The position numbers and the translations under genes were made by a program. Shown piece after piece: positions 1 to 12,080 of a stretch of 38,059 bases of DNA (position 1 is its first letter; each line of letters begins with the position of its first letter). Source of the DNA: Stagonosporopsis chrysanthemi (Eukaryota; Ascomycota; Dothideomycetes; Pleosporales; Didymellaceae). The stretch spans positions 75,898 to 113,956 of the forward strand of contig JAFISE010000107.1 in the NCBI GenBank assembly GCA_022560025.1, in the 5' to 3' direction. Below the pieces are notes generated by a model. That model had not been told where the DNA came from and searched no databases. It was given only the letters and a program-made list of their open reading frames with translations.

Positions 1-56
1 GGGGGGGGGGGTGGTGTGCGGGTGGGGCGCCCGGCGCGTGGGGGGTGGGGGGGGGT

Positions 57-125
<69 letters not shown>
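1..125. repeat. G-rich low-complexity tract with a 69-nt poly-G run
   Basis: The first 56 bases are G-rich and broken by a few T, C and A bases. They are followed by an uninterrupted G run at 57-125. A pure 69-nt G homopolymer is very unusual in a fungal chromosome and sits at the window edge. A sequencing or contig-end artefact, such as no-signal poly-G, is the simplest explanation. No gene is called here; any translation would be poly-Gly. Confidence 0.9.
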
Positions 126-126
<1 letters not shown>

Positions 127-1934
127 AATGCTACTTGTCCCAAGTCCTGTAGAGAGAGAGTTTCTTTTCTCTGCGAGGTATTTTCTTTAAAGGGGGTGCA
201 AAGGTGTGGCATAGCATGTCAGACTGTTCCAAAGCAGAACACAATCGCGGCGTTTTTCGGAGGAAGATGGGGCGTATTGTTAAGGTTACAACAACGGCAA
301 GAACAACAACAACAATATAGGCCGGCAGTGGCACCTTTTTTTAATAGTCACACCGTACCTGACCTTACATACATAGCCTGTGTCTCCATAGAACTACAGG
401 AAACTAGCGCACTGTACGCAAAGAAGTCGCTGTGTTCAGAGAAAGTCTGTAACTCGTCTCCCACTCGCCGCTTCACACGTCGTGTATAAACCCCATGAGA
501 GGTCGGCGTAAGTTATTAGCTCGCGGCTCGACATTGATGCAATCCGTTTCAACCTGATAAACGAGTGCGGGCTAATAGGCTGCTGAGGTGACGTGATGAG
601 CAAAAGTGAAAGCACGCATCCTCATATGCCTGAGCATGAGCGACATGTATGTGTGGGTTGAATAGGAAGTTCACATCTCTACTCATTTAGTTCGGTTATC
701 GAGGTGAAGGGGAGTTTGCATGGGGGGTTCTTGAGTTATGTACAATTGCGGCTGATAATGATTCACAGGGTGTGTACTTTCAACCCGACTTACTATTCAA
801 CCCGACTTACTATTCAACCCGACTTACTATTCAACCCGACTTCCATGATCCCAGCATCTGGCACTCATCTCCTAGCCCCGCACACTTCCTACACGCCCGT
901 CATATCAACACCTTAGCACAACGCCGTCCTCGCCAGCGCCCCCTCCCGGAGACCCACCACTACCTTCGTCAAGAACAGCACATCGCTCGCAGACAACACA
1001 CCTCCAGCCAGCACACAGACTCGCATCCTCTCCTCCAAAAGTCACTGCAGGCCAGATTCCAGGCCCCTTCCAGCCCACACCAGCAACCTAACCTAAGCAC
1101 GCCGCAGCCCAATCCGCTCCCCCACCTAGCCGACTCCCGAAACGCCCACGCCCGAATTCTCCGAAAGTCGCCTCAACTTCCCCAACGTACAGTAAAGTAA
1201 TGCAGCCGCGTGACACTATCGCATGCAGTAGTAGTCCCATCCCTTCCCGTAGCGCACATCATAGCGCACATCACACCAGTTCATGCAGGCCATCGCCCGA
1301 ACGTGCACTGTGGCGCACTATCATTTACCGTCCAGCACTACAGTACGTACTGTCCAACACCACCGCTCGGTATGGCTGTCTGCCTGGATGCCTCCATACC
1401 TGTGTGCCTCCCCCTCCCTCTAAACCATGCCAAGCCCACATATACCTCCTTTCGATCCACGCGATTACACACCATCATACGCGCTCCTCACATCTCCCTT
1501 TTGCTGCTTTCACGTCATCAGCCGGAGCGTATGCCGGCTTGGTGTATGGTTTCCAGCCACCGAGCCGAATGTTGAGGTCAGCGGCAGTTGGTAGCGCATC
1601 GGGATCGGAGATATCTCCTCTGCGTTGGCGGTGTGTTGGTTTCTGCATTGGCTCAGCGCTGGGGCTGCTGGCAGCCATTCGCCAATGAACTATGTTGTGC
1701 AGCTTGCTGCTTGTGTTGCGTCAGCAGCGTGGAGGACAGGGCGTGGAAGAAGTTTGTTGTGCATGCAATGTTGGGCCTCCTGAGGAAGCCGTGCTGGGTC
1801 TATTGTTTCGTGCATATTTCGCTAAGTTTGATGAAGTCCTTTGCTTCGTCTTGCTATGGTACATTTATGGCTTACATCGTTTCTTTATAGTTTTCGAAAG
1901 ACGTGTAGACAGGGTAGATCCTCGTGAGAGGGCA
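126..1934. other. Non-coding stretch downstream of the first regulator gene
   Basis: About 1.8 kb between the poly-G tract and the stop codon of the Zn2Cys6 gene at 1935. Only short overlapping open frames occur, in all frames and with biased composition (C-rich at 880-1500). None has a recognisable motif. The only clear structure is the 17-bp tandem repeat at 781-842. Confidence 0.6.
781..842. repeat. 17-bp tandem repeat, about 3.6 copies
   Basis: The unit CAACCCGACTTACTATT is repeated perfectly at 781-797, 798-814 and 815-831. An 11-nt partial copy follows at 832-842. It lies in non-coding DNA and is a minisatellite-type repeat. Perfect identity suggests recent slippage. Confidence 0.95.
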
Positions 1935-4781
1935 TCATTGGGCTGCCAACTGATCGACGACTTTGAAGAGCTCTAGCTCATTCGCCCTGTAGATTGCATC
2001 ATCTCTGCCAAATGCCACGTCGAGGCTTTCTGAGATCTTCCAAAAACGCCCTGCATGTCCATGATTGATTCCCTGCCTGTGTTCCATGGCAATGTCGGTG
2101 AGCTGCCTCAACCGATTGGAGACTGCCTTCTGTTGTGCTCGCGCCGACGCCCAGAACGTGGCTAGGTCATCGATACAGGACAAGGTGTTTCCCACAGTGT
2201 CGATCAAGCCAGGTAGGGTAGAGAAAGTTCCAGCCGACGATATAACGTCTGTCGAAAGCATGAGCGCGTAGCCCGGAAATGGTGTCGAGAAGAAGTATTC
2301 TGATTTGTCATTTTGGCGCTGTCGATTGATTCGGGCGAGGGTCTGCATCATCGACAGGAACTTCGAAGCATTTTGCAGTGCGTGTTCGATGTTGCGGCTT
2401 ATTTTGTCGGCAGGCATCGCGCCAACACGGATCTGACGGTTGAGGCGGATGGCGGTAGCATGATACAGGGCATGCAGCGACATGAAAGTGCCGATGTTAC
2501 CTTCAGATATGCTATTTTCGAGGTTTTGTTGAGAGTATCGCAGGTGGGACGGCAACATGGCATGCCAGCCCTCCAGCCGCTCGTATGTCTTGGTGTAGAA
2601 TGGCTCATAGTGCTGTTCGTAGCCAGTATCTGGACGGCGACCTGCACGCCCGGTAAAGGTCAGCACATCGCCCCAAAGGGCTGATATGAGACACAGATAC
2701 GCCATGTGACCAAGAGGAGGCGTCTTTGGTGCGAAGCGATTCAGAAGCTCGTAGTCGAAAAGTGGCGTGTCGCAGGGCGCGCCAGATTCGTACGTAGCTT
2801 CGGCACATGGGAGACGAACGAACGCGTCCTGTATGCTGACAACGAATAGTGTTCCCCCAAAGAATCCGTTGTAGCGCTGTTGTTGTATTAGGTCAATGGT
2901 GGTAGTTAGTCGCGTCACGTCCAGACTTACATCCATCAGGAACCCTGACCAAAAGGTACGCCGGCAGCACTCTTCAAAGGTCTGGCGATCAAACCCGTAC
3001 GCCAAGTCAGGACTTTCGTTGGCCAGATCCCTTACGCCCTCTTCAGTATTCAGGCTCAATGCGCTGATTGCACGCAGACCGGTACCACAGAAATCCCACG
3101 CCTCTTGTGCTTTGCCTTGCGCGAAATGGTAGAGAGCAAGCAGCAGGCGGCTTTGGCATAGTTGCAAGCTGAACTTTCCGAAGCGCTTCTCCGCTGCATA
3201 GGTGGCGACCGCAGCGAAACGTTTTCCGAGGGCGCGCTTGTCGGCATCGGGCGAGAAGAGCGACCCCATTGCTAGCACTGCATACAATAACATACGATCA
3301 TCTTGAGATTTGTAGCTTCGGCCAGGTTGTGCCCATGACATGAATGCTCTACGTGGGAACATGCCGTATGTTGCTCGTCCAGCATGAAGGAAGTACAGGT
3401 CCAGAATGTGCGATGTAACTCTAGGATCTAGCTCGCTAGGGTCTTGCTCCCACTGTAGCGCGAGATGATCTTGGTACAAACCAGCACTTGGTTCAGAGTG
3501 CTCTCGGTAGATCGCAGAGCTGCTCCGGTCCGAGTCGTATGAATGAACGGACATGCCTCGAGTGTCAATGACTGAAGGTGGTGGGAAATGATCCCGAGAT
3601 TGCATTATGGTTCCGTTGTGTCGAGTATCGGCGGTTCGCAGATTCTCTCGCAAGTCTGCAATGCGATTGGCCTTCTCTGAGCTCACTGATGGACTCAGAG
3701 ACCCGGGCGTAAAGTTCTTGAAAGTCGTGGAAGTTTGGTGCGAAGGCGATGCTTCAGTCGACTCATTATAGGAATTCGATTGGTTTGGCTGGTTCATGCC
3801 TCTACTGATGATTAGTACTATACTGTTGTTGGAGACCGCACAGTGCCGATGTGGCTACTCAAAGCTTGCGCACTTCGTGACTTTTTGGCTGACTTACCCT
3901 CTGCAGACCCTTTGAGCCTTGGCGCACTGATGGCATTTGGGATAGCCCGGCTCACACTTGATCTTCTTCTCCCGGCAAGTCAGACAAGCTTGAGCTAGTC
4001 GTTTGCGTGGTTTGCCTGCTTTCGTGATCCCCCACGATGGATTGACCGGTTCTCCGTCTATGACAGCTCTGCAGTAGGTCCCGTCTTCGTAAACGTAGCA
4101 AAGCCCCTCGCCTGGCATTTCACGTTGGGCGATGCACCTTGATGAGCGAACAGGGGCGTGCGAAAGTGCATCGACACGTCTCCTTACAGGCCTGCACGGA
4201 TCTTCTGCATCATCGTACTTGGATCGACTTGGCAGCGCAGTTACCGAGTCGGACGCTGCGGAGGGCTGACGAAAGGGGTTGCCGGAGTTGCAATCGTGCA
4301 ATGACTTTGCACTTCCATGATTATGGTGCTCCATCGAGCCATTGCTGAGCGCAGATCCTGGGGTCGAGGGAGTTGTGGATTGCTGGTCCATCTGGACATG
4401 AGAAGGCCGACGATGTGCGTAAGACATTTGTAGCACAGGTACATTTCTCTCAAAGTGATCATGTCCATGGCTATCAAAGTCGTGCCGCCGCTTCAAAGTA
4501 GGGCTGTTCGAGGCATATTGCGAAGAAGCATTTGACCGGTATTGAGGTGCAATCTGTCGCAGTGGATAATCAGACGGCTTGTCGAGCAACTCAGGCTCCA
4601 AGAGCGTACGAAGACTTGGAAGCCGCTGTGTGATACTTTGATTCTCACTGGGCTCTCTCGAACGTCGATCCTCGCTTTCCGTATGTGAGAAAGGTCCGGA
4701 AGGTCTCGAGTACGGCTGATAGGATGCCGGGGGCCCTCCATGAGAGGGAATGCTGGGTGGGCGGCTCATGTTGAGAAGCAT
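1935..4781 (-). CDS. Zn2Cys6 transcription factor with fungal-specific regulatory domain (2 exons)
   Basis: Predicted nuclear DNA-binding regulator of about 918 aa. Exon 1 is 4781-3898 and exon 2 is 3804-1935; the 93-nt intron (3897-3805) starts GTAAGT and ends CAG. The exon 1 product is Ser/Pro/His-rich and ends in a complete zinc cluster: Cys266, Cys269, Cys276, Cys283, Cys286 and Cys293. The intron falls one residue after the last Cys, a common place in this family. Exon 2 encodes the middle homology region, with a YFLHAGRATYGMFPRRAF segment and helices around FECCRRTFWSGFLMD. A distinctive segment (VYEDGTYCRAVIDGEPVNPS) precedes the finger, so the finger lies unusually far into the protein. 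The start could be Met1 or Met5. The acceptor is CAGTAG and both AGs keep frame. Target genes cannot be told from sequence. Confidence 0.88.
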
Positions 4782-6875
4782 GGCAGATGAGAACGTTTCG
4801 CTCTGGTGTTAAGAGTACAGGATGAGACAACTCTCTCGATAGTTTGACCGAGGATCCACATGAGACTGTTGAGACTCGAGGAAAAGCAAGAAGATCGGCA
4901 GTTAGGGTGCAAGTGCCGTTGTTGTCTCAAGTCGCAGCAGACTACATGAATTTGTGTCCACAATGGCGAGCACGTATATGTACCTAGAGTCAGTTAGATA
5001 GGGGACGGGAAAAGTTTGCGTGCGTCTGGAGTGCAGCAAGACTCCGCGGCGCTGTTGCAAGCGACTAGGATCTGGAGAAGATGTCAAAGAACCCGCGAGT
5101 CCGTGCAGGACTGACGTTTCGATTGACCACCGTCCGGCTCCTGCTGAACTGCAACCGAGGCGGCAGAGTAGAGTGGACCATCTGTAGGGGTCGTACAGGA
5201 GCGACACGGGATTGACCTACAGATACGGGGTTAGGATTGCGGCGCGGACGGAACTTCTAGGCGTCAAGGCAGGCTGGGCATGCACGAGCGCGGGCTCGAA
5301 GGAGCTCAACGTGCGGCGAAGGACGGCAGTAATAAATAGGATCAGCGCAGAGTCTTAAAGTAGAGGGTGAAGGGGCGATGACAATAGTGCAGCGACAGCA
5401 TCAGCAGCTGGCGGGGGCGACCAGGTTAAGCCTGAGGAATTGGTCCAGGAACGTAATGGGCGCAGCGGCGATGGAAGCAAAGCTGTGTTCTCAAGTTTCC
5501 CGTAGCGCAGGCGAGGATGGACATGGGCAGGCCATGGAGCTCATACTGTTCGAGAACCAAGAATGCAGCATATCCCGGGAGGCTTGTGGGGAGTCCGCCC
5601 GTGGCTACGATGTCAATACTGCAGTAGCGCAACGGACAGGAATTCTCCTGCACGCTCGCCGCGTAGCGTGTTTGGTGTGATGCAAGACACGGCAGTAGCT
5701 GTCCAGAACAATGCCAGCCGGGGCAATGATTCGGTACGGCGTAGACGATGGTGAGTGCTTTTCTCAGCCCCCAGATCTGGCGGCAGGCTGTCCCCGCCTA
5801 GGGCTCCGAACCATCTTGCTGATGATTGTCGATCCATGCACCGCCGATGGGATGCAGGCGAGCATGTCCTTGCCGGCGGCCAGCCAATAGGAGTTTGTGC
5901 TATTCGGTTTCATTCGAGCAGCCGAGAGGCACTACTGGAGCGCGCCGTGGTCTGTCGGGCGGGCTGAACAAGCGGACTGTAGCGATGCTGGCGCCGGTCC
6001 GCTACGAGATGCATGTTTAGCAGCTCAAGCAGGGCCGGCATCCTCTGGCAACAAAGGAGAAACACAGCAGTCACCAGCACTCGTCTTTCGGGCTGCCGGG
6101 CCTGCGCTGCCAGGTCAAGCCCAACAAGCATCTACAAAAGGTTGCAACTATTTGACGTTGTGGACCAGCAGCACATGTGCTTCCCCGCTCAGCCTAAGCG
6201 GCACACGAACCGATTTGGAGCGCGCGTTAGGGGAGGCGGGAGCCGATTCAGCCAGCAGAGATCGAAACGGAGGACGACCCCCTCCCAACGGCTTTAGCCT
6301 TGGCCTTGCATACCATCCTGCGCCAAACTGATTGCAGCCTCCGGCCCTGCTCTCGGTTCACCACAGAAATGGGCGAAGAGGCGACCAGCCAAAGCGCGCC
6401 GCATGCCGGCTCCGGTGCTGGACAAGCCTCCGTGATTTGCCAGAGAGGCCTAGAAAGGAGCATGATTGTGACGCAGGTTCCGGCAGCCGACCTCTACCAG
6501 CGTCCTGTTAGTCGAGTTGTGTCGCCAATCTGTCATGAGCTGGCGAGACCACAGACCTGATTCCGCGGCGTTCTCGACACGAAATTGTGGGATCGTCGTC
6601 AAGCGACGTGGTCCCTCAGGTTCCGCACAGCCTTTGTGCGGCACATCTTCCCGAACAGGCAGGAACCAATGTGAATTTGCGGAGTATCACGTGCCATGGC
6701 AAATGCCAAGGCGCTAAAGGTCCTCTTGCGAGCCTCAACTTTCCCGCCGTTTGACGCCCACATCCCGTTCAGTAGCCAACAGACAGCCAGTCAAAACGTG
6801 CATCCAACAGCCTGTTTCTTGCTAGTGCATTAACACTAATATTCACATTGCACAGATACAATTTAGATCCTCAGC
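4782..6875. promoter_or_regulatory. 2.1-kb divergent intergenic region
   Basis: This separates the Zn2Cys6 gene (-) from the WW-domain gene (+), head to head. Many open frames under 150 codons occur on both strands, but none has a domain, signal peptide or consistent codon pattern. I read it as the two promoters plus long leaders. No tRNA-like or repeated structure was recognised. Confidence 0.5.
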
Positions 6876-7740
6876 ATGACTATCGACAAGGTCGAGCCGT
6901 CGCCAACCGCGTCTGCGCGTCGCAGCGAGAGTGCCAGTCAAGGCAATGGCTCCAGGCGAACTGTCTCGCCTTCAGCTTTGCCAGCCAAAGAGGAAGGTGC
7001 TCGCAGCGAAAGCAGTGAAGGCGCAGCCTCGGATGACAATCCTCCTCTGCCTAATGAGCCTGTGCCAGATGCCGCAAACGATGGTTGGGAAGCTCGCCCG
7101 GACCCTTCCACTGGCGTCTATTATTTCTACAACAGCTGGACCGGTGTCTCGCAGTGGCACAACCCACGTTTGCCTGCGCCGGCAACAAGCTATGCATCGT
7201 ACGACAGGTTTGCTAACAAATGCCGTCTGATTTTCTTTCTTGGATCTAATTGTTCATTCTCACAGAACTCACAGCGCTGCTGCCCTTCCATCCAATGCCG
7301 GTGCACCCGGTGCCAGCTCGCCCCCGAAGCGCAGGTGGGGAGGCTACAACCCGGCGATCCACGGCAGCTACGACCCTAAAGCCGACTACGCCAAGGAGGC
7401 CATGGAGGAGGAGGAGGAAGAGGAAGCCGCTGCAGCAAACGTCACAGGCTTTCCCCACTCCATGGCCAATAACGGCTATACTGCACAGGCTCAATTCAAT
7501 CGTTTCACGGGCAAGTTTCAGACCGCAGCACAGGGTCCTGAAGTACACAACGATGAGAACAAGAGCAAGCGACAGATGACAGCCTTCTTCGACGTAGACG
7601 CTGCCGCCAACAGCCACGACGGACGCAGCCTTAAGGCGGAGCGCCGCAGCAAGACCCTCACAAAGAAGGAACTCAAGGCATACAAGGAGAAGCGTCGCGA
7701 GAAGAAAGAGGAGAAGCGTCGTGCTTGGTTGCGTGATTGA
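6876..7740 (+). CDS. WW-domain protein (2 exons)
   Basis: Predicted 268-aa protein. Exon 1 is 6876-7207 and exon 2 is 7266-7740, with a 58-nt intron that restores frame as AG|A. The N-terminus is Ser/Glu-rich and probably disordered. One WW domain spans about residues 70-100: first Trp71, aromatic core YYFYN, second Trp94 and Pro97. WW domains bind proline-rich peptides. After the intron come a GYNPAIHGSYDPKADYA segment, a Glu-rich run and a highly charged Lys/Arg/Glu C-terminal helix (KKELKAYKEKRREKKEEKRR). A WW domain plus a basic helical tail is seen in mRNA-processing and splicing-linked proteins, so a nuclear RNA-related role is inferred, not shown. A second in-frame acceptor lies 9 nt downstream of the first. 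Confidence 0.85.
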
Positions 7741-8181
7741 GTTGCAGGGCGGTAAGGAAGACGTGACAAGTGCGTTCGCTACGTCAACTAATGCAGCGTA
7801 GTTTCCAGAAGGAATGCGCATCAGCACTCAAGGTAGGAGCAAATTTCTCTCGGGTGCAAGATGATGATCAGGCGTTTTGGCTTGCGGTTTTTGAAAGCCT
7901 AATCAGCAACTACCGGAAGGCTATTGGTTGATTCTTTATACCCACATCGACTGGCATGGCGTTCCTGGTTTTTCTCTTCAAGGTTCGTCCGTTCACATGC
8001 CTTGCGCATGCGAGACGAGCAGTCTATGTGTACCATGTCTACCATGCAGCGGTATTGCATTCACAAATGCTGACCAGCTTTTGCACTTTCGAGTGCCCGT
8101 ATAGTGGTTAGAACTCCACCACAAAGGGTCTTGCACTCAAGAGCCTTTACAAATGAAAGACGTCTTCAAGACACACAACGT
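7741..8181. other. Convergent intergenic region
   Basis: About 440 bp between the stop codons of the WW-domain gene (+) and the YAR1-like gene (-). It should hold both 3' ends. No open frame or repeat of note was seen. Confidence 0.6.
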
Positions 8182-8834
8182 TCACTTTCCCTGGGTATCT
8201 TTCGTCTGCATGTCTCCCATCTTCTCTGTGACATCCTCCATCGGTCCACTTGTATCACCGGCCTTGAAAACCATATCCTCATCAGCCCCAGCACTACCCT
8301 CCCCGTTACTCGCACCACCTCCTACACTCTTCTCAAGGGCCTCCACATGCCCCAGCAACCAGTCTACCACCTCCTTCTTGTCATTGATCTCAGCCTCAAA
8401 AACAGCGTCATGTCCTGCCTTGTTGAAGATCGTAATGTCACCACCAGCCTCGATTAGGATCTTCACCGCCTCGAGATGGCCGTTCAAACTGGCCCAGTGG
8501 AGTGGTGTGTTTCCGGAGGCGTTTGTCAGGTTGAGGAAGGGCGCAGGTCTCGAGCCACTTGTCGAGAGCAAAAGCTTTACGATATCTGATGGTCAAATCA
8601 GCTTCGCGCTTGAAGATGTAGTTCGCGGTGCAAGGTACCATTGTGCCCGTTTGCTGCAGCGTAGTGTAGCGCCGTATTTTGAGAATAAGCATCTACTGCC
8701 TCTGCTACTATCTGATCTTTCGGTTTCGATGTTTGTGTGGAAAGTGTTGAAAGGAATTGCTCGAGTTCAGAGGTTTCGTTGGCGCGCGCGAGGTATAGAA
8801 TCTCGTCTACGGAATCTTCGTCGAGGTTGGACAT
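8182..8834 (-). CDS. YAR1: YAR1-like ankyrin-repeat protein, ribosomal protein S3 chaperone
   Basis: Predicted 199 aa. Exon 1 is 8834-8639 and exon 2 is 8585-8182; the 53-nt intron (8638-8586) starts GTACCT and ends CAG. In yeast, Yar1 binds newly made Rps3 and delivers it for small-subunit assembly in the nucleus. Two ankyrin repeats are visible: TALHYAAANGHNDIVKLLL, rebuilt across the splice junction, and GNTPLHWASLNGHLEAVKIL. They are followed by a conserved NKAGHDAVFEAE segment, which matches my recollection of yeast Yar1 closely, as does the length of about 200 aa. The C-terminus is acidic and Gly/Ser-rich. I chose the ATG at 8834 because it has a CACC context and the product then starts like yeast Yar1. 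An in-frame ATG 9 nt upstream is possible. Confidence 0.9.
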
Positions 8835-11800
8835 GGTGAACATACGCTTTAGGCTTGGCTTGTAAGCAGCGGTGGTACTACAGGTCGTGGGAGACGCGTG
8901 CTTGGATTGTGATGTGACGTGAGGCTCTGCACAACTTTTTTTCCAGCCGGCCCTCAGCTGGCGGGGCAGGTCGACGCGGGGTAACGAGCTAGTACGCTTT
9001 TGACAGGACCGGATTGAGACTTCCGCTTGTTCTGAGACAAGGCTGCAAGCCACATCAATACCATGAACAGCTATGAGCTACACCATGATAAACCTAGTGC
9101 AAAATTCATGCAGTCCCTCATCTTTGCACTTCAACTGCAGATTGCTGTGGGATCAAAGTTCTCTACGCGCACACGAAGCTTACCGACGACAGTCCTAAGA
9201 TTGCGACCACGAGTCATAACACCTGTTTGACTGAGCTCTGCCGAAATGAAACCTAAACCAAGCAGCTCTCCGCTTGAGATGATTGCTTCTCAAAAACCCT
9301 CGGGCATTCGGCCGCCACCGGTTCCCGCTTCACCCGTGCTCGAGGACAGATTGCCTTTTGCAAAATAAAGCCGTCCCAAATGACAGATCGGTTCGACCCG
9401 CCCAATACTTGAGTGCATATCCTTCAATCCTTTAACAAACTTTTACGAACCCCAGATCCCAGTAACGACAAATGTCGGGCAGAGAGTGTCGCTGGCAGCC
9501 TTGCATCCCGTATTCGCCCACCCCTGCCTCGGACGGCTCGAAGTTAGGGCCCGAAATCGACATGGATCACCACGAACACCCATATGACTTCGGCATATGA
9601 GCTGGTCTCGGTTGAGAGCCGCTCACTACCGTTTCAAGGGTCGATGATGCATGCTAAGCCGGTTATACGAGCATTCAACGGTGTGTCTTCTGCAGGTACG
9701 CGTGAGACCGCCCTGAGTGAAGCTCGCTTCAAGCCGCAACAGGTGCTATTTCTCTAGGTCGTCAAATCCTGCAGGATTACGAAATTACCGCTGCCGTTGC
9801 TGTTATCAGCGTTGTTGTAATGCCGGTTGCAAAGGCACAGTGTATCACAAAACACATAACGTCGTTCGTACTGTTCCAGACTGTATGAATGTCACCATGG
9901 ATCGTGCGTGAAACTGCGTCTCGCAGCGACATTCTTCCGCCGGATCTGGCGTGCCGCTTTACCTGGAAGGTAGGTGGTGTGTTTACAGCAAGACCAGTCG
10001 GAGTCGGGCCGAGCGCCCAGGGCCTGAGTGCCTGTGTAGCGACTTCACATGCTTGTATTCAGCGGCACGATCGTCTAGACATACGCCTTAATCTACATGT
10101 ACATGATACATACTCGACGGAGCAGACTCACGCCACAAACTGCTCACAAGGGACAATGTTGTTCGTGGCGATGTCACTACCAGCCACGTTGTCGCAAACA
10201 TGCCCGACTCTGCTCCTTCCTCCGTAGTCTGTAGCCGCCACCAACACCGAGCGGCCCACCATCGTCGGCCCGGCGCTTCGAGTGCCGAGAACATCTTTCC
10301 ATTCTCTGCCATGAAGGAACGCTTTCCCCGTGGATACATGTCACTAGAACGCGCTTGGAACAGAAAGTGGGTATGGTGCGCTGTAATGCCGCAACGATGC
10401 ATGAACATTTGTCACAGGTGCTGCGCGACCTGCTCATAGCTAGTCGAGATGCCCAGAGCAGCCGCATTTACATTCTGTTGAGACCATCCTGCTCCGTTCA
10501 TGTTTTTGACAGCACAGTAATGACTAGCACGTGGCCTTTTGCCCAGCTCTCTCAGAAGAACATCTCAGAGATGCCGTCCTTTTCACGTGAATGCTGATCG
10601 AGAGTGTTTCGTACATTACACTACTGTTTGGTGATCACTGCGTAGAACACCTCCCCCAACGCACAATGACGACTGCGCGACTTCTGGCACTTGATGTGCC
10701 CAACCACCCCGACGCAACACCTGCATCTGCATTTACCCATACCAGACCATACGCGCCTGTGCAAAGCACGGACACCAGTTCATAATCTGCACAATCATGC
10801 CAGAATAGAAGCAAGCTTCAGCCGGGGCAGTACAGCATGCAGCAATCTCTCAATAGTGAAGTTGCCACCCAAGTGACTTAGTTATGGGACGCAGATATTG
10901 ACGATCAGAGCAGAGCTGAGAACTCAGCAGTCATACCCATGTAGTACTGCCTGAACTAGAGAATGAGTGCATTGTGAAGAGCCCAATGTAGAGATAGAGC
11001 GGCGCCTGGACCATGAATTGATGTGAGAACACCTCTAGTGAAACGGCATGCCCGATGGAGAAGATGTTGACAAGAATGCGTAATTGTTACGTTGATTCAG
11101 ATATGCGTCATCGTGATGAACACACCCGTGAGTTCCGTTGTATCGACTATCTGTGTCTGGGCTAGTATGCCCGCCTGTACAGTTGGAATCGCTCTTTCCC
11201 AGAGTCCAGGGCCCTAGAGCTACTAGCTGATATGTCTAGAGCGAGTTTGCTTCGAGCATGCCTGACATCGCTTATTGTGTGGAGTTGATGCCAGCTGGAT
11301 CGTATAGAACTCAGTAAATGAGGTTTACAGTGATTAAATTTTGCAAGTTTTTGGATAACATCGATGGAGTGTGTCTGAGTTTTAGTATTATAAAGCTTTA
11401 CTCTGAAGATCTGAAATATCACTGTTATCTTTTCTGGCTAGCTCTACCTCGGAAAAGATACATCAAGCTTTGGGCCACCAAGAAGGTGGAAACGCTTATA
11501 AGTAATGCCTTGTGTGCCGGATTTGAGGACCGTGAGACGTCTGAGAAGAAAGTGACAGGAACAAGACTTGCTCCATCCGCACTGGGATCACAAAAATGGC
11601 GGGGAACAGTGCCACTTTGAAATGACGAGATGAGTACCAGAAATATTTCTCTAATGCATTTCATACGAGATGCCGCGGAGCTCTGGTCTTATATTGTTTT
11701 TCGGTAGTGGCAGAGAATTTGTGCTTGGAGCCGATCAGTCACAGGCTATGAACGAGTCGGTGCAGAGAAGTACTGATCGGGTTGTCGCAGTTATCATACT

Positions 11801-12080
11801 GCCTACCGTCGTCCAGACGCGCAGAGCATTGCTGCTGAGTTCAGGATTGACATAAATAGCTTTGGTGATCGGATTCTGAAGGTGAGGAAGATGATGTAGA
11901 ATCAGTAAAACAATATCATTCCTAGGCGACGACGTACATCGATTGGATCTGGAACGTTCTCATGGATCGAAAACGCTTCCTATGTAGACACGCCAAGTAG
12001 ATTGCTGTAGAGCTCCATCGACCGAGTCAGATCCACTTGGGATGCACCCTGGGTCAATCGCATCTCCCAACATTCACGTC
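8835..12080. other. Gene-poor region
   Basis: Together with the relic that follows, this is a 4.2-kb gap between YAR1 and the next intact gene. Open frames are short, scattered over both strands and without motifs. A 42-codon ATG frame at 9472-9600 follows a plausible leader but has no recognisable features. The part near 11,100-11,700 looks more AT-rich by eye. No transposase, terminal repeats or RNA gene was recognised. Confidence 0.5.

Noticed and set aside
16..489. Open frame starting in the poly-G region, giving a poly-Gly protein
   Set aside because: It is created by the G homopolymer; the rest has no coding character or motif.
5897..6331. 144-codon plus-strand frame in the divergent region
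   Set aside because: It has no domain, signal or membrane segment, and similar-length frames overlap it in other phases. It is better seen as promoter or leader sequence.
7246..7827. 193-codon minus-strand frame opposite the WW-domain gene
   Set aside because: It is antisense to well-supported exon 2. Its Leu/Val runs mirror the Lys/Glu-rich codons of the real gene.
8598..9053. N-terminal extension of the YAR1-like protein to an ATG at 9053
   Set aside because: The added 70 residues have no family likeness, and the ATG at 8834 has a better context and matches the usual Yar1 start.
9400..9440. GGTTCGACC motif resembling a tRNA T-arm
   Set aside because: The flanking bases do not form a T stem, and no acceptor, D or anticodon arms are at the right distances.
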